This document shows, in pieces, positions 44,511-57,387 of a stretch of DNA of 64,000 bases (position 1 is its first letter; every line of letters begins with the position of its first letter). Source of the DNA: JABFXX01 sp964419605 (lineage in GTDB: Bacteria; Myxococcota_A; Polyangia; Haliangiales; Haliangiaceae); NCBI GenBank assembly GCA_964419605.1, contig CAYQQM010000004.1, positions 33,917-97,916 of the forward strand, given 5' to 3'. A program made the translations under genes and the position numbers. The notes beneath the pieces are model-generated. The model ran no database searches, was not told the origin of the DNA, and saw nothing but the letters and a program-made list of their open reading frames with translations.

Positions 44511-46489
44511 CGGAGCTCCACCCTCGCGGCACGCTGCGGGCCCGCTTTGAGGCGACCGACCCGGTCGACGCTGTGTTTCGCCGATTGGGAATCGGCGCCC
44601 GGCGCTGTGACCTCGGCGATCAGGGCCTGTACCTCGCCGAAGAAATTGTCGCTGCCGACCGATGGCTAGGTGGTAGTGACCCCGAGGCCCTGGGCTTCTT
44701 GGCTTTAGCGTTGATGATTGCGCTGCGCCAAGGATCGACGCGACTTCCACTCGACGGCCCGGGCAAGGGATACCTGCGCACGTTGGTGTCGGAGATTGTC
44801 CAGCTCGCGGAAACCGACAGGTCACGACGCGATCACGCCGCGAGCAACAGCGAGCGCAACATTTCGAAGATCATGAAGCGAATCGCGAACCTAACTGCCG
44901 TTCCGAGCTTCAACTCCGTGATCGGCTCCGGCGGTGCGCGGCTACCGCTCGTCGTCGATGATGGCCACCTTTACAGCGAACGCATGCGACACCTCGAGGT
45001 TCGCGTCGCCGCAAAACTCGCCGCGCGGATTTTGGCCGCGCCGGTAGAGGCCCCACCGCGACTCGTTGATTGCGAAAGCGACCTAACCTCCGAGCAGCGT
45101 CAGGCTGTCGAACTCGCCCTCTCCGGGTCTCTGACCGTAATCACAGGAGGGCCTGGCACCGGCAAAACCAGAGTCGCAGCGGCAATTGTTCTCGGTTTCG
45201 CCGGAGCTGGCATCGCCGGGGTAGCGGTAGCCGCCCCCACCGGAAAAGCCGCCAACCGGCTCACCGAAGTACTTGCAAGCCCCGACCATGCGCCCGTCAT
45301 CGCCCAAACGATCCACCGTCTACTGGGCCACCACGGTCACCATGTCGTGCACAATGCGAGCAACCCGCTGCCCGTAGGCGCCCTCATTATCGATGAAGCG
45401 TCGATGGTCGATCTCGACCTGATGGCCGCAGTCCTGGAGGCTTTACCCGACTCGGCTCCGCTCGTCCTGATCGGAGACGCGCATCAACTACCCGCAGTCG
45501 AGGCCGGCAAGATTCTCAGCGACCTCGCTTCGTTGAATCTAGGCGGTCGCGCTTGCGTTGCCACGATCGAGCACAGCCATCGTATGGATGCCGCAGATCC
45601 ACGGGGCCGGCAAGTGCTCGACACCGCGCGCGCCATTCATCGCGGCGAAGGCCAACGGATCACGGATCGGCACGAACCCATTGCAGTTGCGCGAACCCCG
45701 GGGACGTTGACGTTTTCCGGATCCGAATGGGTCGACGCAGTCCCCGACGGCACCACAGCGCGTGCGGTAGCAGCGGCTCTGTGGCACCGCTATGGCGGAG
45801 CCCAGGCGAACCGAATCGCCAACGACACCGTGTTTCGCTTTGAAGCCGGCTCGGTTGTTGCCGAACAGGCCTCCGACCTGGAAGCGCTATGGAGTCTCCT
45901 CACTCAGGCGCGGCTTCTGACGGTAACCCGCGGCCTTCCGACCGGATCTATCGCGCTCAACGCCTACCTGCATCAGCTTGCCCTCGACCGCATGACCCTT
46001 GTGGGCACGCCGGAGTTTGTTCCCGGCGAGCCGGTCATGATTACGGCAAACGACTACCAGCGCGGACTTTGGAATGGCGACCAGGGAATAATCATTCGCG
46101 CCGAAGAAACGCTCGGACCTTCGGCTGGCCCCCCTCCGAGTCGCCAGGGTCGGCATCACCGCTATCGCGCCCTGTTCCGAACGGGTGGCAAGCTCGTGCC
46201 TTTTGCGATCGAAGCCCTCCGCGATCGCATCGAATTGGCCTGGGCATTGACGATTCACAAAAGTCAGGGCAGCGAGTTCGACGCTGTCGCCATGGTGCTG
46301 CCCGATGATGACCTGCCCCTGCTCACGCGCGAGCTGATCTACACAGGGATCACGCGGGCGCGAACTTCGGTCGTATTGTGCGGCTCGCGCACCGCCATCC
46401 ATAGCGCTGCGAAGCGAGTCGCGCTGCGCCACTCCGGGCTGGCCGATCGAATACGAGCAACAGTTCGGTGCCCACCTACGCGCTCCTAA
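44507..46489 (+). CDS. recD: RecD-type helicase (exodeoxyribonuclease V alpha subunit)
   Basis: A 660-residue SF1B helicase. An N-terminal RecD domain of about 200 residues (DQGLYLAEEIVAADRWLGGS, TRLPLDGPGKGYLRTLVSEI) is followed by Walker A SLTVITGGPGTGKTRVAAAI, VAAPTGKAANRLTEVL, Walker B GALIIDEASMVDLDLMAAVL, LVLIGDAHQLPAVEAGKILS, and C-terminal motifs FVPGEPVMITANDYQRGLWN, ELAWALTIHKSQGSEFDAVA and ELIYTGITRARTSVVLCGSR. The start at 44507 overlaps the recB stop; longer in-frame extension upstream lies inside recB. It converges on the transporter gene with a 14-bp overlap of 3' ends. Confidence 0.93.
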   Translation: MTELHPRGTLRARFEATDPVDAVFRRLGIGARRCDLGDQGLYLAEEIVAADRWLGGSDPEALGFLALALMIALRQGSTRLPLDGPGKGYLRTLVSEIVQLAETDRSRRDHAASNSERNISKIMKRIANLTAVPSFNSVIGSGGARLPLVVDDGHLYSERMRHLEVRVAAKLAARILAAPVEAPPRLVDCESDLTSEQRQAVELALSGSLTVITGGPGTGKTRVAAAIVLGFAGAGIAGVAVAAPTGKAANRLTEVLASPDHAPVIAQTIHRLLGHHGHHVVHNASNPLPVGALIIDEASMVDLDLMAAVLEALPDSAPLVLIGDAHQLPAVEAGKILSDLASLNLGGRACVATIEHSHRMDAADPRGRQVLDTARAIHRGEGQRITDRHEPIAVARTPGTLTFSGSEWVDAVPDGTTARAVAAALWHRYGGAQANRIANDTVFRFEAGSVVAEQASDLEALWSLLTQARLLTVTRGLPTGSIALNAYLHQLALDRMTLVGTPEFVPGEPVMITANDYQRGLWNGDQGIIIRAEETLGPSAGPPPSRQGRHHRYRALFRTGGKLVPFAIEALRDRIELAWALTIHKSQGSEFDAVAMVLPDDDLPLLTRELIYTGITRARTSVVLCGSRTAIHSAAKRVALRHSGLADRIRATVRCPPTRS

Positions 46490-48107
46490 ATCGCGTCACC
46501 CGTGTAAACTGAATGGCTGCAAAAGGGATGGCTAGCCCGAGCACAAGCTGTGCAATGAGGAGGCGACCGAGTTGGCTGTAATCAGCGGGCGATTGAATGG
46601 CTCCTGAGGTTTGGTCTTTGACCTCACGGGTTACCACGTAGATTTCGTTGAGGTACTTGGTGCCGAGTTGGCCGAGCGATATCGCGAGATTCGTGAACGA
46701 GGACATAACAGCGAAGAACGTTGCCTTCAGGTTGGCCGGCGCGGAGTTCGCGATCCATGCGAGCGCCGGAATCATCGAAATTTGCACCAGTGGTGACTCC
46801 AGCGCGGTATCGACCAGAGCGATGCCACGGGCATCGACCAGCCCACCGGTCACGCGAGCCGTCCATTCATGAAGCCCGTAGTACATCGCCGCAACTGGTG
46901 CGACAACAATCGTGCTGACAATCGTTAGGACGGCGACGACCGATGCAATCGAACAATCCGCCATCCAGGACCGAAGTACGAACAAGCCTACCAGCGCCAT
47001 CAGACTTCCGATGATCGATAGGACCGAAAGGAACTGTTGGTCGAATTTCAGTTCGTCGATCATCCACCACGTGGCCCCGGGCCCGGGACCTGGCACAGCG
47101 CGCTGTGCGAAGATCACGATTGCCGTACCGATCAGCAACCGCCGCGCGTCAGGTTCGAGCTCGCGGATCAAACGCGAGAGCAAGAACACAACAATCGCCA
47201 TTGACCCGAGAAACACGATTTCTTCACGGTAGGGAACCCCACCAAGGCCGACCGTCAACGTGAAAGCAAAAAAGGCCGAACTTCCTCCGAGGATCCACCA
47301 GTTCGGCCTGACGATCGTATCCTGCGAATCCTGCGCCCGAACCACCTGCTCTACCTGCTCGACGCTATGACCGGCGGCGACCAGTCGGATCTTTTGGCGA
47401 CGCTTCATCCACCAAGCAAGCGCGACACCAAGGAGCGACATCACGGGAATCACAAACGCGATCTGATACACGCGTTCGAACAGAGCGATCAGCGCAGTCT
47501 GAGGTAGTCCTTCCGTTTCGCGGAACACATATACGTTGATAAGGGCAACGACGATGCGTCCACCCACGATTACGAGACGCGATAGCGTTTGCATCGTAGT
47601 GTGCATCAATTTGAGCGTTGACAGATTAAGCGGGCGACCTTCGTCATCGATGCGCGGAACAGCGTCGACGGTCATCGCGTCTGCAACTGCGTCCTGGATG
47701 ACGTACCCGAGAGGTGCCAACAGAGCGCTCACGACGTACCAACCTTCCGCTGGCAGGGCCTGCGTCATCGCATCGCGATGACCAACAAGCAGTGCCATGA
47801 TGCCTAGGCTCGCAGACAAGAATCCAGCCCCGAGTCCGACGAGCCAGCCCTTCCACCGCCACAGCAGATCAACGATGTGACCGATGGGCATCTTCAATGC
47901 CCAAGGGATGGCGACCCAGAACCCGAGAGTGGACAATGCTGCCGGCGACAGTCCCAAGTAGTCTTTGACAAAAAATGTCCCGACGATGTTCGTGAGACCC
48001 GAAACGCCGTAAGCCGCGTACACCATCAGCGGCGGCAGGTACGAAAACCTCATCTCGCGGCCAAGCGATAAGACATGCCGATCCAACCACCGACCGAAAG
48101 TACGCAT
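46476..48107 (-). CDS. BT1/MFS-family transporter
   Basis: A protein of about 543 residues with 12 or so TM segments. From ATG 48107: RFSYLPPLMVYAAYGVSGLT, then FFVKDYLGLSPAALSTLGFW, VAIPWALKMPIGHIVDLLWR and WKGWLVGLGAGFLSASLGIM. Later: LGYVIQDAVADAMTVDAVPR, a central loop with RRQKIRLVAAGHSVEQVEQV, and C-terminal QLGTKYLNEIYVVTREVKDQ. This is the folate-biopterin transporter (BT1) pattern within MFS; substrate unknown. The start at 48107 is supported by GGGGAA 3-8 bp upstream; 60 upstream in-frame codons have no features. Confidence 0.8.
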   Translation of the reverse strand: MRTFGRWLDRHVLSLGREMRFSYLPPLMVYAAYGVSGLTNIVGTFFVKDYLGLSPAALSTLGFWVAIPWALKMPIGHIVDLLWRWKGWLVGLGAGFLSASLGIMALLVGHRDAMTQALPAEGWYVVSALLAPLGYVIQDAVADAMTVDAVPRIDDEGRPLNLSTLKLMHTTMQTLSRLVIVGGRIVVALINVYVFRETEGLPQTALIALFERVYQIAFVIPVMSLLGVALAWWMKRRQKIRLVAAGHSVEQVEQVVRAQDSQDTIVRPNWWILGGSSAFFAFTLTVGLGGVPYREEIVFLGSMAIVVFLLSRLIRELEPDARRLLIGTAIVIFAQRAVPGPGPGATWWMIDELKFDQQFLSVLSIIGSLMALVGLFVLRSWMADCSIASVVAVLTIVSTIVVAPVAAMYYGLHEWTARVTGGLVDARGIALVDTALESPLVQISMIPALAWIANSAPANLKATFFAVMSSFTNLAISLGQLGTKYLNEIYVVTREVKDQTSGAIQSPADYSQLGRLLIAQLVLGLAIPFAAIQFTRVTRFRSA

Positions 48108-48444
48108 TAGTTCCCCGTGCCGACGTTGTTCATATTTCGGGCAGTATCGCTCGAGGTTGAAGTAGGAAGCATCATCGCCACGGTATTCGTGAACCGCCGC
48201 GGTGCCTCTACCTAAGAAGTCGAGGTGCAGGCACGTGGGAACGGTCGGTTGGAACAGTCGGTTATCCGGAGGGATAGCGCAACGCATGTGCCATAGTTCT
48301 GGATCGCGCAGGAATCTGATGGCGTTCCCGCGGTACCCGGGGTAGCGCCTACAATGCAGCCGTTGGTGATCATCGGGTTGCGCTAGTTGGTCGGGACTCC
48401 TAGCGTGAATACGGCATCAGCGACGACAGCTACCGCCAGGCACG
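48108..48444. other. Intergenic region, no gene seen
   Basis: About 337 bp between the start of the transporter gene and the stop of the large regulator gene, both on the minus strand. It probably contains the transporter promoter. No convincing coding frame, RNA gene or terminator hairpin was seen. Confidence 0.5.
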
Positions 48445-53073
<4,629 letters not shown>

Positions 53074-53097
53074 GTTCGTTCCGGTTGAGACTGAATC

Positions 53098-53139
53098 GTA
53101 TCATACTGTATCTTATCTGTTTGTGCGACAGCATGAGAC
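53098..53139. promoter_or_regulatory. Upstream activating site 1: inverted 15-mer pair
   Basis: Forward half GTATCATACTGTATC (53098-53112) and reverse half GACAGCATGAGAC (53127-53139, reading GTCTCATGCTGTC on the other strand), with half-site centres about 27 bp apart. The same pair is found at 54307-54347 and 58994-59024. It lies about 92 bp upstream of the predicted start from promoter 1 and 25-66 bp upstream of the kinase-activator gene's GTG. A minus-strand -10-like TATGAT (53105-53100) falls inside the forward half. Confidence 0.7.
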
Positions 53140-53183
53140 TCGCGCATTCTTAGTAAGTATATGTGATTACTAGATTTATGAGT

Positions 53184-53199
53184 CGGCACTGGACGTGCT
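53184..53199 (+). promoter_or_regulatory. Sigma-54 (-24/-12) promoter 1
   Basis: CGGCACTGGACGTGCT, with GG (53185-53186) and GC (53197-53198) at the exact spacing of the consensus TGGCACG-N4-TTGCW. The predicted start is near 53210. It is conserved with promoters 2 and 3 as TCGGCAC-N6-TGCTTA. Confidence 0.65.
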
Positions 53200-53600
53200 T
53201 ACAAGGAACGAGTGTGCGCGATCGGGACTACACCTTTGGGGTACGACAAACGCCGTGCTGGCGGCACCCCGCTTTCGTCGCCCAGGCTTTAGCAGACCTG
53301 GCGATTCTGGGAGCCGGTCCGAACAGAAGCTCAACCCAGGGCGGAGCGTAATGTGGTGTGCGGGCAACCCCGGCGTGAGCGTTCCGCCCAGCGCAACAGG
53401 TGTGCGTCAAATCTGCAATCGCGCACTGAGCAACTTCCACATCGAAGATGAAGTTATCGAGAAGCCCCGTCGAGCATGCGTCGCGAAGCTGGCAAGCCAC
53501 TACGTGATCAGCGTCGCGCGTGGACCCGAGCGAAACCGATGCCGAGACTGTTCGAGCTGCGGGTCTATTGAGCAGAAACAACAGATGAAGGACTACCGCC
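53200..53600 (+). other. Transcribed region after promoter 1, no confident gene; possibly decayed
   Basis: About 400 bp. A plus-strand frame runs from GTG 53195 to 53653 (MLTRNECARSGLHLWGTTNA onwards) with ten or so cysteines, but it starts within the -12 box, has no ribosome-binding site or signal peptide, and includes leader repeat A in translation. A minus-strand frame (53611-53228) is equally weak. I consider this a remnant of a duplicated cassette or an untranslated leader. Confidence 0.4.
53498..53600 (+). repeat. Leader repeat A
   Basis: Shares with leader C (60414-60513) GTGATCA-x-CGTC, GATGCCGAG, GCGGGTCTATT and AACAACAGATGA in the same order, ending with an initiation region just before an ATG (53601). 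Leaders B (58861-58961) and D (55699-55731, 3' part only) also match. Confidence 0.7.
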
Positions 53601-54089
53601 ATGCACACCACAAAGAACCGGCTTCACCCAACACTGCGATCAAAGAGCAATAGTAAGCGTGGCGACATCTCCGACACTATCGATTGCTATTTTGCAAAGC
53701 ACCCATCAACCAACAAACACGTATTCACATACATCTCAGCCGTTTGGGTCACATTGGATGCCCCACACGGCTGGAATACCAACCGATGTGCCCGAAAAAG
53801 GGTAATGTTCGGACTTCCAGTGGCTATCGGGATCCGCGCACCTGATCAGCCATTAAGCAAACGATACGTCATCATCAATCTACGACCAGACCGACTCAAC
53901 GATTTTTCTAGCGTGATGGGCGAAGGTAACACCCCCGAAGAAGCTCTAACCAACTTAAGACAGAACCGAGCACACTGCACGAAGTTTGGAACTCTCTACC
54001 TGGAGATTGGGAATAATAGGCTTGGCATCACGCCTCAAAAGTGGGTGATTCCCACGTCCAATCACCCTGGTCGTACTCCAACTCCGTAA
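53601..54089 (+). CDS. Hypothetical protein after leader repeat A
   Basis: Not recognised. 162 codons: MHTTKNRLHPTLRSKSNSKR, then DISDTIDCYFAKHPSTNKHV, a middle with KRYVIINLRPDRLNDFSSVM and GNTPEEALTNLRQNRAHCTK. No signal peptide or TM. The region is lower in GC than its neighbours, suggesting acquisition or decay. Support comes from leader A, with GAAGGA 9 bp before the ATG, at the place where other leader copies precede real genes. The N-terminal codons do not match the MAQN start of the other leader-linked genes. Confidence 0.4.
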   Translation: MHTTKNRLHPTLRSKSNSKRGDISDTIDCYFAKHPSTNKHVFTYISAVWVTLDAPHGWNTNRCARKRVMFGLPVAIGIRAPDQPLSKRYVIINLRPDRLNDFSSVMGEGNTPEEALTNLRQNRAHCTKFGTLYLEIGNNRLGITPQKWVIPTSNHPGRTPTP

Positions 54090-54306
54090 TCGCCGTCCCT
54101 CAACCATCGAACTCACCGACCGTACGAAGCGCAGAGTGAACTGCCCCAGTGCAAACCGAGGGTGGGGGACGATCGTGGGAGGCCATCCCGTACGAATCTT
54201 CGGAGATGTCGCCCGTCGAGTGGCAGCTGATCGACCAAAAAGTTGAGACTTTGGCTGCGCGCGATACCCGCTCAACGCGACCTGACTTAATTTCGGCTGA
54301 CCATGT
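54090..54306. other. Intergenic, no gene seen
   Basis: About 215 bp between the hypothetical gene and activating site 2. A short frame from GTG 54149 to 54373 runs through the regulatory site and is not credible. No RNA gene or repeat was recognised. Confidence 0.4.
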
Positions 54307-54347
54307 GTACCATACTGTCTCATTATTTTCAGGAGACATCATGATAC
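54307..54347. promoter_or_regulatory. Upstream activating site 2: inverted 15-mer pair
   Basis: Forward half GTACCATACTGTCTC (54307-54321) and reverse half GAGACATCATGATAC (54333-54347), which reads GTATCATGATGTCTC on the other strand. Half-site centres are 26 bp apart; the pair is centred about 92 bp upstream of the predicted start from promoter 2. A weaker half-site-like sequence lies at 54360-54374. Confidence 0.7.
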
Positions 54348-54392
54348 ACCTTCTATACGTTTCAACTACATGAGATGACTGGCCGCGGTTGT

Positions 54393-54408
54393 CGGCACGA
54401 GTCATGCT
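54393..54408 (+). promoter_or_regulatory. Sigma-54 (-24/-12) promoter 2
   Basis: CGGCACGAGTCATGCT: GG at 54394-54395 and GC at 54406-54407, consensus spacing. Predicted start near 54419, only 3 bases before the lipoprotein ATG, so the mRNA may be nearly leaderless. Confidence 0.7.
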
Positions 54409-54421
54409 TATAGACTCAGCC

Positions 54422-55105
54422 ATGCGGAAACACCTAGCCCTTCTCGCCACAGTGGTGTGGTGCGGGTGTGTTGGATCTCCGCAGCCGGAACCGCATCCCG
54501 GAACTTTTCCTCTGTCGCTTCAGCGGGTGTCCTTTGTTGAACCCGAGGCGGGCCGCATCATGTTTCGCGGAGATCCGGGCGCAGTCACACAGCCCGCAAC
54601 GCAGTTGTGGGGGATCGGGCTTGTTACGCGGCAGCGATCCTCGTTTTCACCCGTCGCCAGCGATGGTTCCTTCACGCTCGTTGTTCCCGGAACAGCCAAT
54701 GAACTTTTTCGAATTCATGCCGAGTCTGGAGACGGACTTGCCATTGATGACCTCGCGCTCGAGGTTGGTTCAATGCATCCCGGGCGAGTCGATGGTTGCG
54801 GCAGCGGCTCCTCTCCACACCGGATCGATGTCGGCGAGCGAGCGATCGGCAGCACGACAACGTTCAACGTGGTTCTCGCGAACCGGTGTTCGTCGCCGAT
54901 TACCGCGCTCGCGGTGTCACAAATCTTTGGCGATGGCAGTGTCAGACTCGAGTTGCCGCGGCCGACCACCGTTGCCGCGCTTGGCGCTATTGACCTCGTC
55001 CTCACCGCATCGCCCCGGCAATCCGGGGATGCCCTAAACATCCTCGCCGTCGAATTGTCCGACGGGCCACCGTTCGTCATCACCATCACCGGTCGCGGCC
55101 GCTAG
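54422..55105 (+). CDS. Lipoprotein with Ig-like (ASH/choice-of-anchor D) domain, copy 1
   Basis: 227 residues. The signal MRKHLALLATVVWCGCVGSP ends in a lipobox (WCGC), so it should be an outer-membrane or periplasmic lipoprotein. The middle has a beta-rich region (GDPGAVTQPATQLWGIGLVT). The C-terminal 100 residues look like an ASH-type Ig-like domain: GERAIGSTTTFNVVLANRCS, LDLVL-type ALGAIDLVLTASPRQSGDAL, and LSDGPPFVITITGRGR. The in-frame ATG at 54404 lies in the promoter box and lacks a ribosome-binding site. A close paralogue is at 59100. Directly controlled by promoter 2, with the Cys-rich lipoprotein gene next. Confidence 0.8.
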   Translation: MRKHLALLATVVWCGCVGSPQPEPHPGTFPLSLQRVSFVEPEAGRIMFRGDPGAVTQPATQLWGIGLVTRQRSSFSPVASDGSFTLVVPGTANELFRIHAESGDGLAIDDLALEVGSMHPGRVDGCGSGSSPHRIDVGERAIGSTTTFNVVLANRCSSPITALAVSQIFGDGSVRLELPRPTTVAALGAIDLVLTASPRQSGDALNILAVELSDGPPFVITITGRGR

Positions 55106-55134
55106 CGGTCCGGACACCACCTCCAATTTGATGA

Positions 55135-55151
55135 AACGCCATCGTGGCGTT
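55135..55151. promoter_or_regulatory. Conserved intergenic hairpin (copy 1)
   Basis: AACGCCA-TCG-TGGCGTT, a perfect 7-bp stem with a 3-base loop between the two lipoprotein genes. The paralogous block keeps it at 59816-59830 (ACGCCA-TCG-TGGCGT). It may modulate downstream translation or stabilise mRNA. Confidence 0.5.
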
Positions 55152-55188
55152 GGGGATCGTGCGCCCTTTTCCGCGCAGAAAGGAATCA

Positions 55189-55677
55189 ATGACTGTGACT
55201 TTTTTTTCGAGGCTTGCTTGGTTCATCGCGTCGTTCCGCTCCAACAAACCCCGCGTGAGGTTCCAGATGCTTGCAGGGCTCGCAGGGCTCGTCGCATCGA
55301 GCTGCGCATCAGGGACAAAAACGGAATGGATGCGCCTGAGCGGCGACATCAAGGATTGCGAGAACGTCGTGGAGGTCTGCCTCCAGTCGTATCCACCCAA
55401 GTGTATGAAGGCGTGTCTCGACGAGAGTCCGCGCCCATGTGAAGGCGGCGGGCCACCAGGTTATGTCGAAGGTGACAGCTCCGGTGCACTCAAGACAGGC
55501 ACTCAGGACACTCCGCCCATTCCGCGCCCCACCGTAGATCGCTGCGGCATAGATCCGTGCGTGTTCGGCATCAGCGAGGCTGGGACGCCAACCGCCGTTT
55601 GCTACCCACCCGACTGCCTGATTCCGCAAATCGGAACAGACACGGGAGAAGAATTGAATGTGGATTGCCGAAACTGA
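55189..55677 (+). CDS. Cysteine-rich lipoprotein, copy 1
   Basis: 162 residues from ATG 55189, preceded by AAAGGAATCA. N-terminal region TVTFFSRLAWFIASF, then a lipoprotein-type stretch MLAGLAGLVASSCASGTKTE. The mature part has about ten more cysteines in pairs: DCENVVEVCLQSYPPKCMKA, CLDESPRPC, RCGIDPCVF, VCYPPDCLIP, and ends EELNVDCRN. The pairs suggest disulphides or metal binding in the envelope. No family recognised. The paralogue at 59870 is nearly identical. Likely co-transcribed with the preceding lipoprotein. Confidence 0.8.
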   Translation: MTVTFFSRLAWFIASFRSNKPRVRFQMLAGLAGLVASSCASGTKTEWMRLSGDIKDCENVVEVCLQSYPPKCMKACLDESPRPCEGGGPPGYVEGDSSGALKTGTQDTPPIPRPTVDRCGIDPCVFGISEAGTPTAVCYPPDCLIPQIGTDTGEELNVDCRN

Positions 55678-55698
55678 ACTCAGAGCTGAATCGAGTGT

Positions 55699-55731
55699 GC
55701 GGGTCTTATCAACACCAGAGGGAGTATCTCG
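55699..55731 (+). repeat. Leader repeat D (3' part)
   Basis: GCGGGTCTTATCAACACCAG followed by a GGGAG ribosome-binding site and ATGGCACAGAACA. It matches the 3' end of leaders A, B and C; the 5' half is absent here. Confidence 0.6.
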
Positions 55732-57387
55732 ATGGCACAGAACACGGATGTTTCGCGTTTACGCTGTCAGCCTTTCATATTTGCCACCCTGGGACTGGGA
55801 GCAGCACTGCTTGGTGCCTGCACCATAGGAGAAAGTGGCCCGGGCGAGTGGAAGGGGGCCGATACATTAGCAAGGCGCCTCACCCGCACCGAGTACAACT
55901 ACACAATTCGGGACTTGCTAAACGATCCGTCGCGGCCCGCCGATCTTCTGGATCCCGACGGAGAATACGAAGGATTTGACAACAACGCGGGTGTCCTAAG
56001 GGCCAATCAACCCACCGTTGATAAGTATATTGCGGCTGCAACAAGAGTTGTCGACAATGCGTTTCGTGCCGGAAGCTCGGGACGCAACCGTATTCTTCAA
56101 TGGGGCCGGTGTGGCGAGACGCTGACAGAAGAATGCGCCAGAGAGGCGATTGCAGTGTTCGCGCGAAAAGCGTGGCGACGGCCTCTACAGGCGGAAGAAC
56201 TCGATCGCCTCAGGGCAACGCTAAACGTCGCCCGCGAACAAGGGGATTCACTGGAAGCGGGCCTCAGGTTGGCATTTCGAACCGCTTTGGTGTCACCCAA
56301 TTTCATTTTTCGCATGGAGACGGATCCAGAGGGCGAAACCGGGCGACGTCCCCTGAATCCGCACGAACTGGCATCACGTCTGTCTTACTTTCTTTGGTCG
56401 AGCGCTCCCGACGACGAACTATCGGCCCTTGCTGACGACGGCAGCCTCAGGCGCCCTGACGTCTATTCCGCTCAAGTTACGCGAATGCTGGCGGACGAAC
56501 GAGCGGAGGCGTTGGTCGATAACTTTGCGGCGCAGTGGTTGGACACGCGCAAGCTCAACTCGTCGGCACCGGACTCCGTTGTGTTCCCGTCGTTTGATGA
56601 GTCCCTGCGCAGAGCAATGGCCGACGAGCAGTTGCACTTCTTTCGCGACTTCTTGAACAGCGACCAGCCTATTCCCGACATGGTCGCGACTGACTTTACC
56701 TATGCCAACGATCGACTCGCGAGACACTACGGGCTCGCGCCGATCGAAGGTCCAAACATGGTGCGAGTGGCGCTGGCGCCAGAAATTCCGCGCGGGGGGA
56801 TCCTGACCCAGGCCGCCCTTCTCACCACATTGTCCATGCCCACGCGCACCGAAATCCCGCGGCGAGGCCTATGGGTGTTGTCCCGTCTGCTGTGCGAACC
56901 CGTCCCGCCCCCACCGCCTGATGTTCCTCCAGTCGACGTTGATAACCTGCCTCCAAACTCTACGCCTCGCGACGTATTAAAACGACACGCCGAAAAGGGT
57001 GGGTCTTGCGCTGGCTGCCATATCGCAATGGACCCGATTGGGTTCGCGATGGAGCACTATGATGGGATTGGAGCGTGGCGAGACACCTATCCGGGCAACG
57101 CAATCGACGCGACCGGCGAACTACCCGGAGGAATCATGTTTGATGGCGTCACGGGGCCAAACGGATTGGCCCAAACGCTGAAAAAGGACCCTCGTTTCAT
57201 CCAGTGCTTTGCCCGCACCATGTTGGGCTATGCGCTGGGCAGACTTCCTGACTCTGCGGACGATCAGTTGATGGTCACCGCGCTAACCGCAGACCTCAAC
57301 CGACCAGAGCACGGTACGCGCCTTCGATCTCTCATCCACCTGATTACGATGAGCCAACCATTCAAGAACCGGGGAGAACAACCATGA
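55732..57387 (+). CDS. DUF1592-type (DUF1587/1595/1592/1588/1585) CxxCH lipoprotein
   Basis: 551 residues. Signal FIFATLGLGAALLGACTIGE with lipobox LGAC. Domains in order: DUF1587 (LARRLTRTEYNYTIRDLLND, GFDNNAGVLRANQPTVDKYI), DUF1595 (CAREAIAVFARKAWRRPLQA), DUF1592 (LNPHELASRLSYFLWSSAPD, LVDNFAAQWLDTRKLNS), DUF1588 (RGGILTQAALLTTLSMPTRT, GGSCAGCHIAMDPIGFAMEH) and DUF1585 (CFARTMLGYALGRLPDSADD). CAGCH is a potential heme-binding motif. These proteins are common in Planctomycetes and Myxococcota; a c-type-cytochrome-like envelope function is suspected but unproven. The stop overlaps the DUF1552 gene. Confidence 0.92.
   Translation: MAQNTDVSRLRCQPFIFATLGLGAALLGACTIGESGPGEWKGADTLARRLTRTEYNYTIRDLLNDPSRPADLLDPDGEYEGFDNNAGVLRANQPTVDKYIAAATRVVDNAFRAGSSGRNRILQWGRCGETLTEECAREAIAVFARKAWRRPLQAEELDRLRATLNVAREQGDSLEAGLRLAFRTALVSPNFIFRMETDPEGETGRRPLNPHELASRLSYFLWSSAPDDELSALADDGSLRRPDVYSAQVTRMLADERAEALVDNFAAQWLDTRKLNSSAPDSVVFPSFDESLRRAMADEQLHFFRDFLNSDQPIPDMVATDFTYANDRLARHYGLAPIEGPNMVRVALAPEIPRGGILTQAALLTTLSMPTRTEIPRRGLWVLSRLLCEPVPPPPPDVPPVDVDNLPPNSTPRDVLKRHAEKGGSCAGCHIAMDPIGFAMEHYDGIGAWRDTYPGNAIDATGELPGGIMFDGVTGPNGLAQTLKKDPRFIQCFARTMLGYALGRLPDSADDQLMVTALTADLNRPEHGTRLRSLIHLITMSQPFKNRGEQP

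Noticed and set aside
53228..53611. Minus-strand frame of 127 codons
   Set aside because: Covers leader repeat A and the region just after promoter 1 on the wrong strand; no start signals or recognisable motifs.
54149..54373. Plus-strand frame of 74 codons before lipoprotein copy 1
   Set aside because: Reads through activating site 2, which is conserved as DNA in two other places; no ribosome-binding site or family match.
54404..54421. Alternative start codon ATG at 54404 (and 59082 in copy 2) for the lipoproteins
   Set aside because: The ATG is part of the conserved -12 box TGCTTA, has no Shine-Dalgarno sequence and would place acidic residues before the signal peptide. Kept as a possibility if 5' mapping refutes the promoter.
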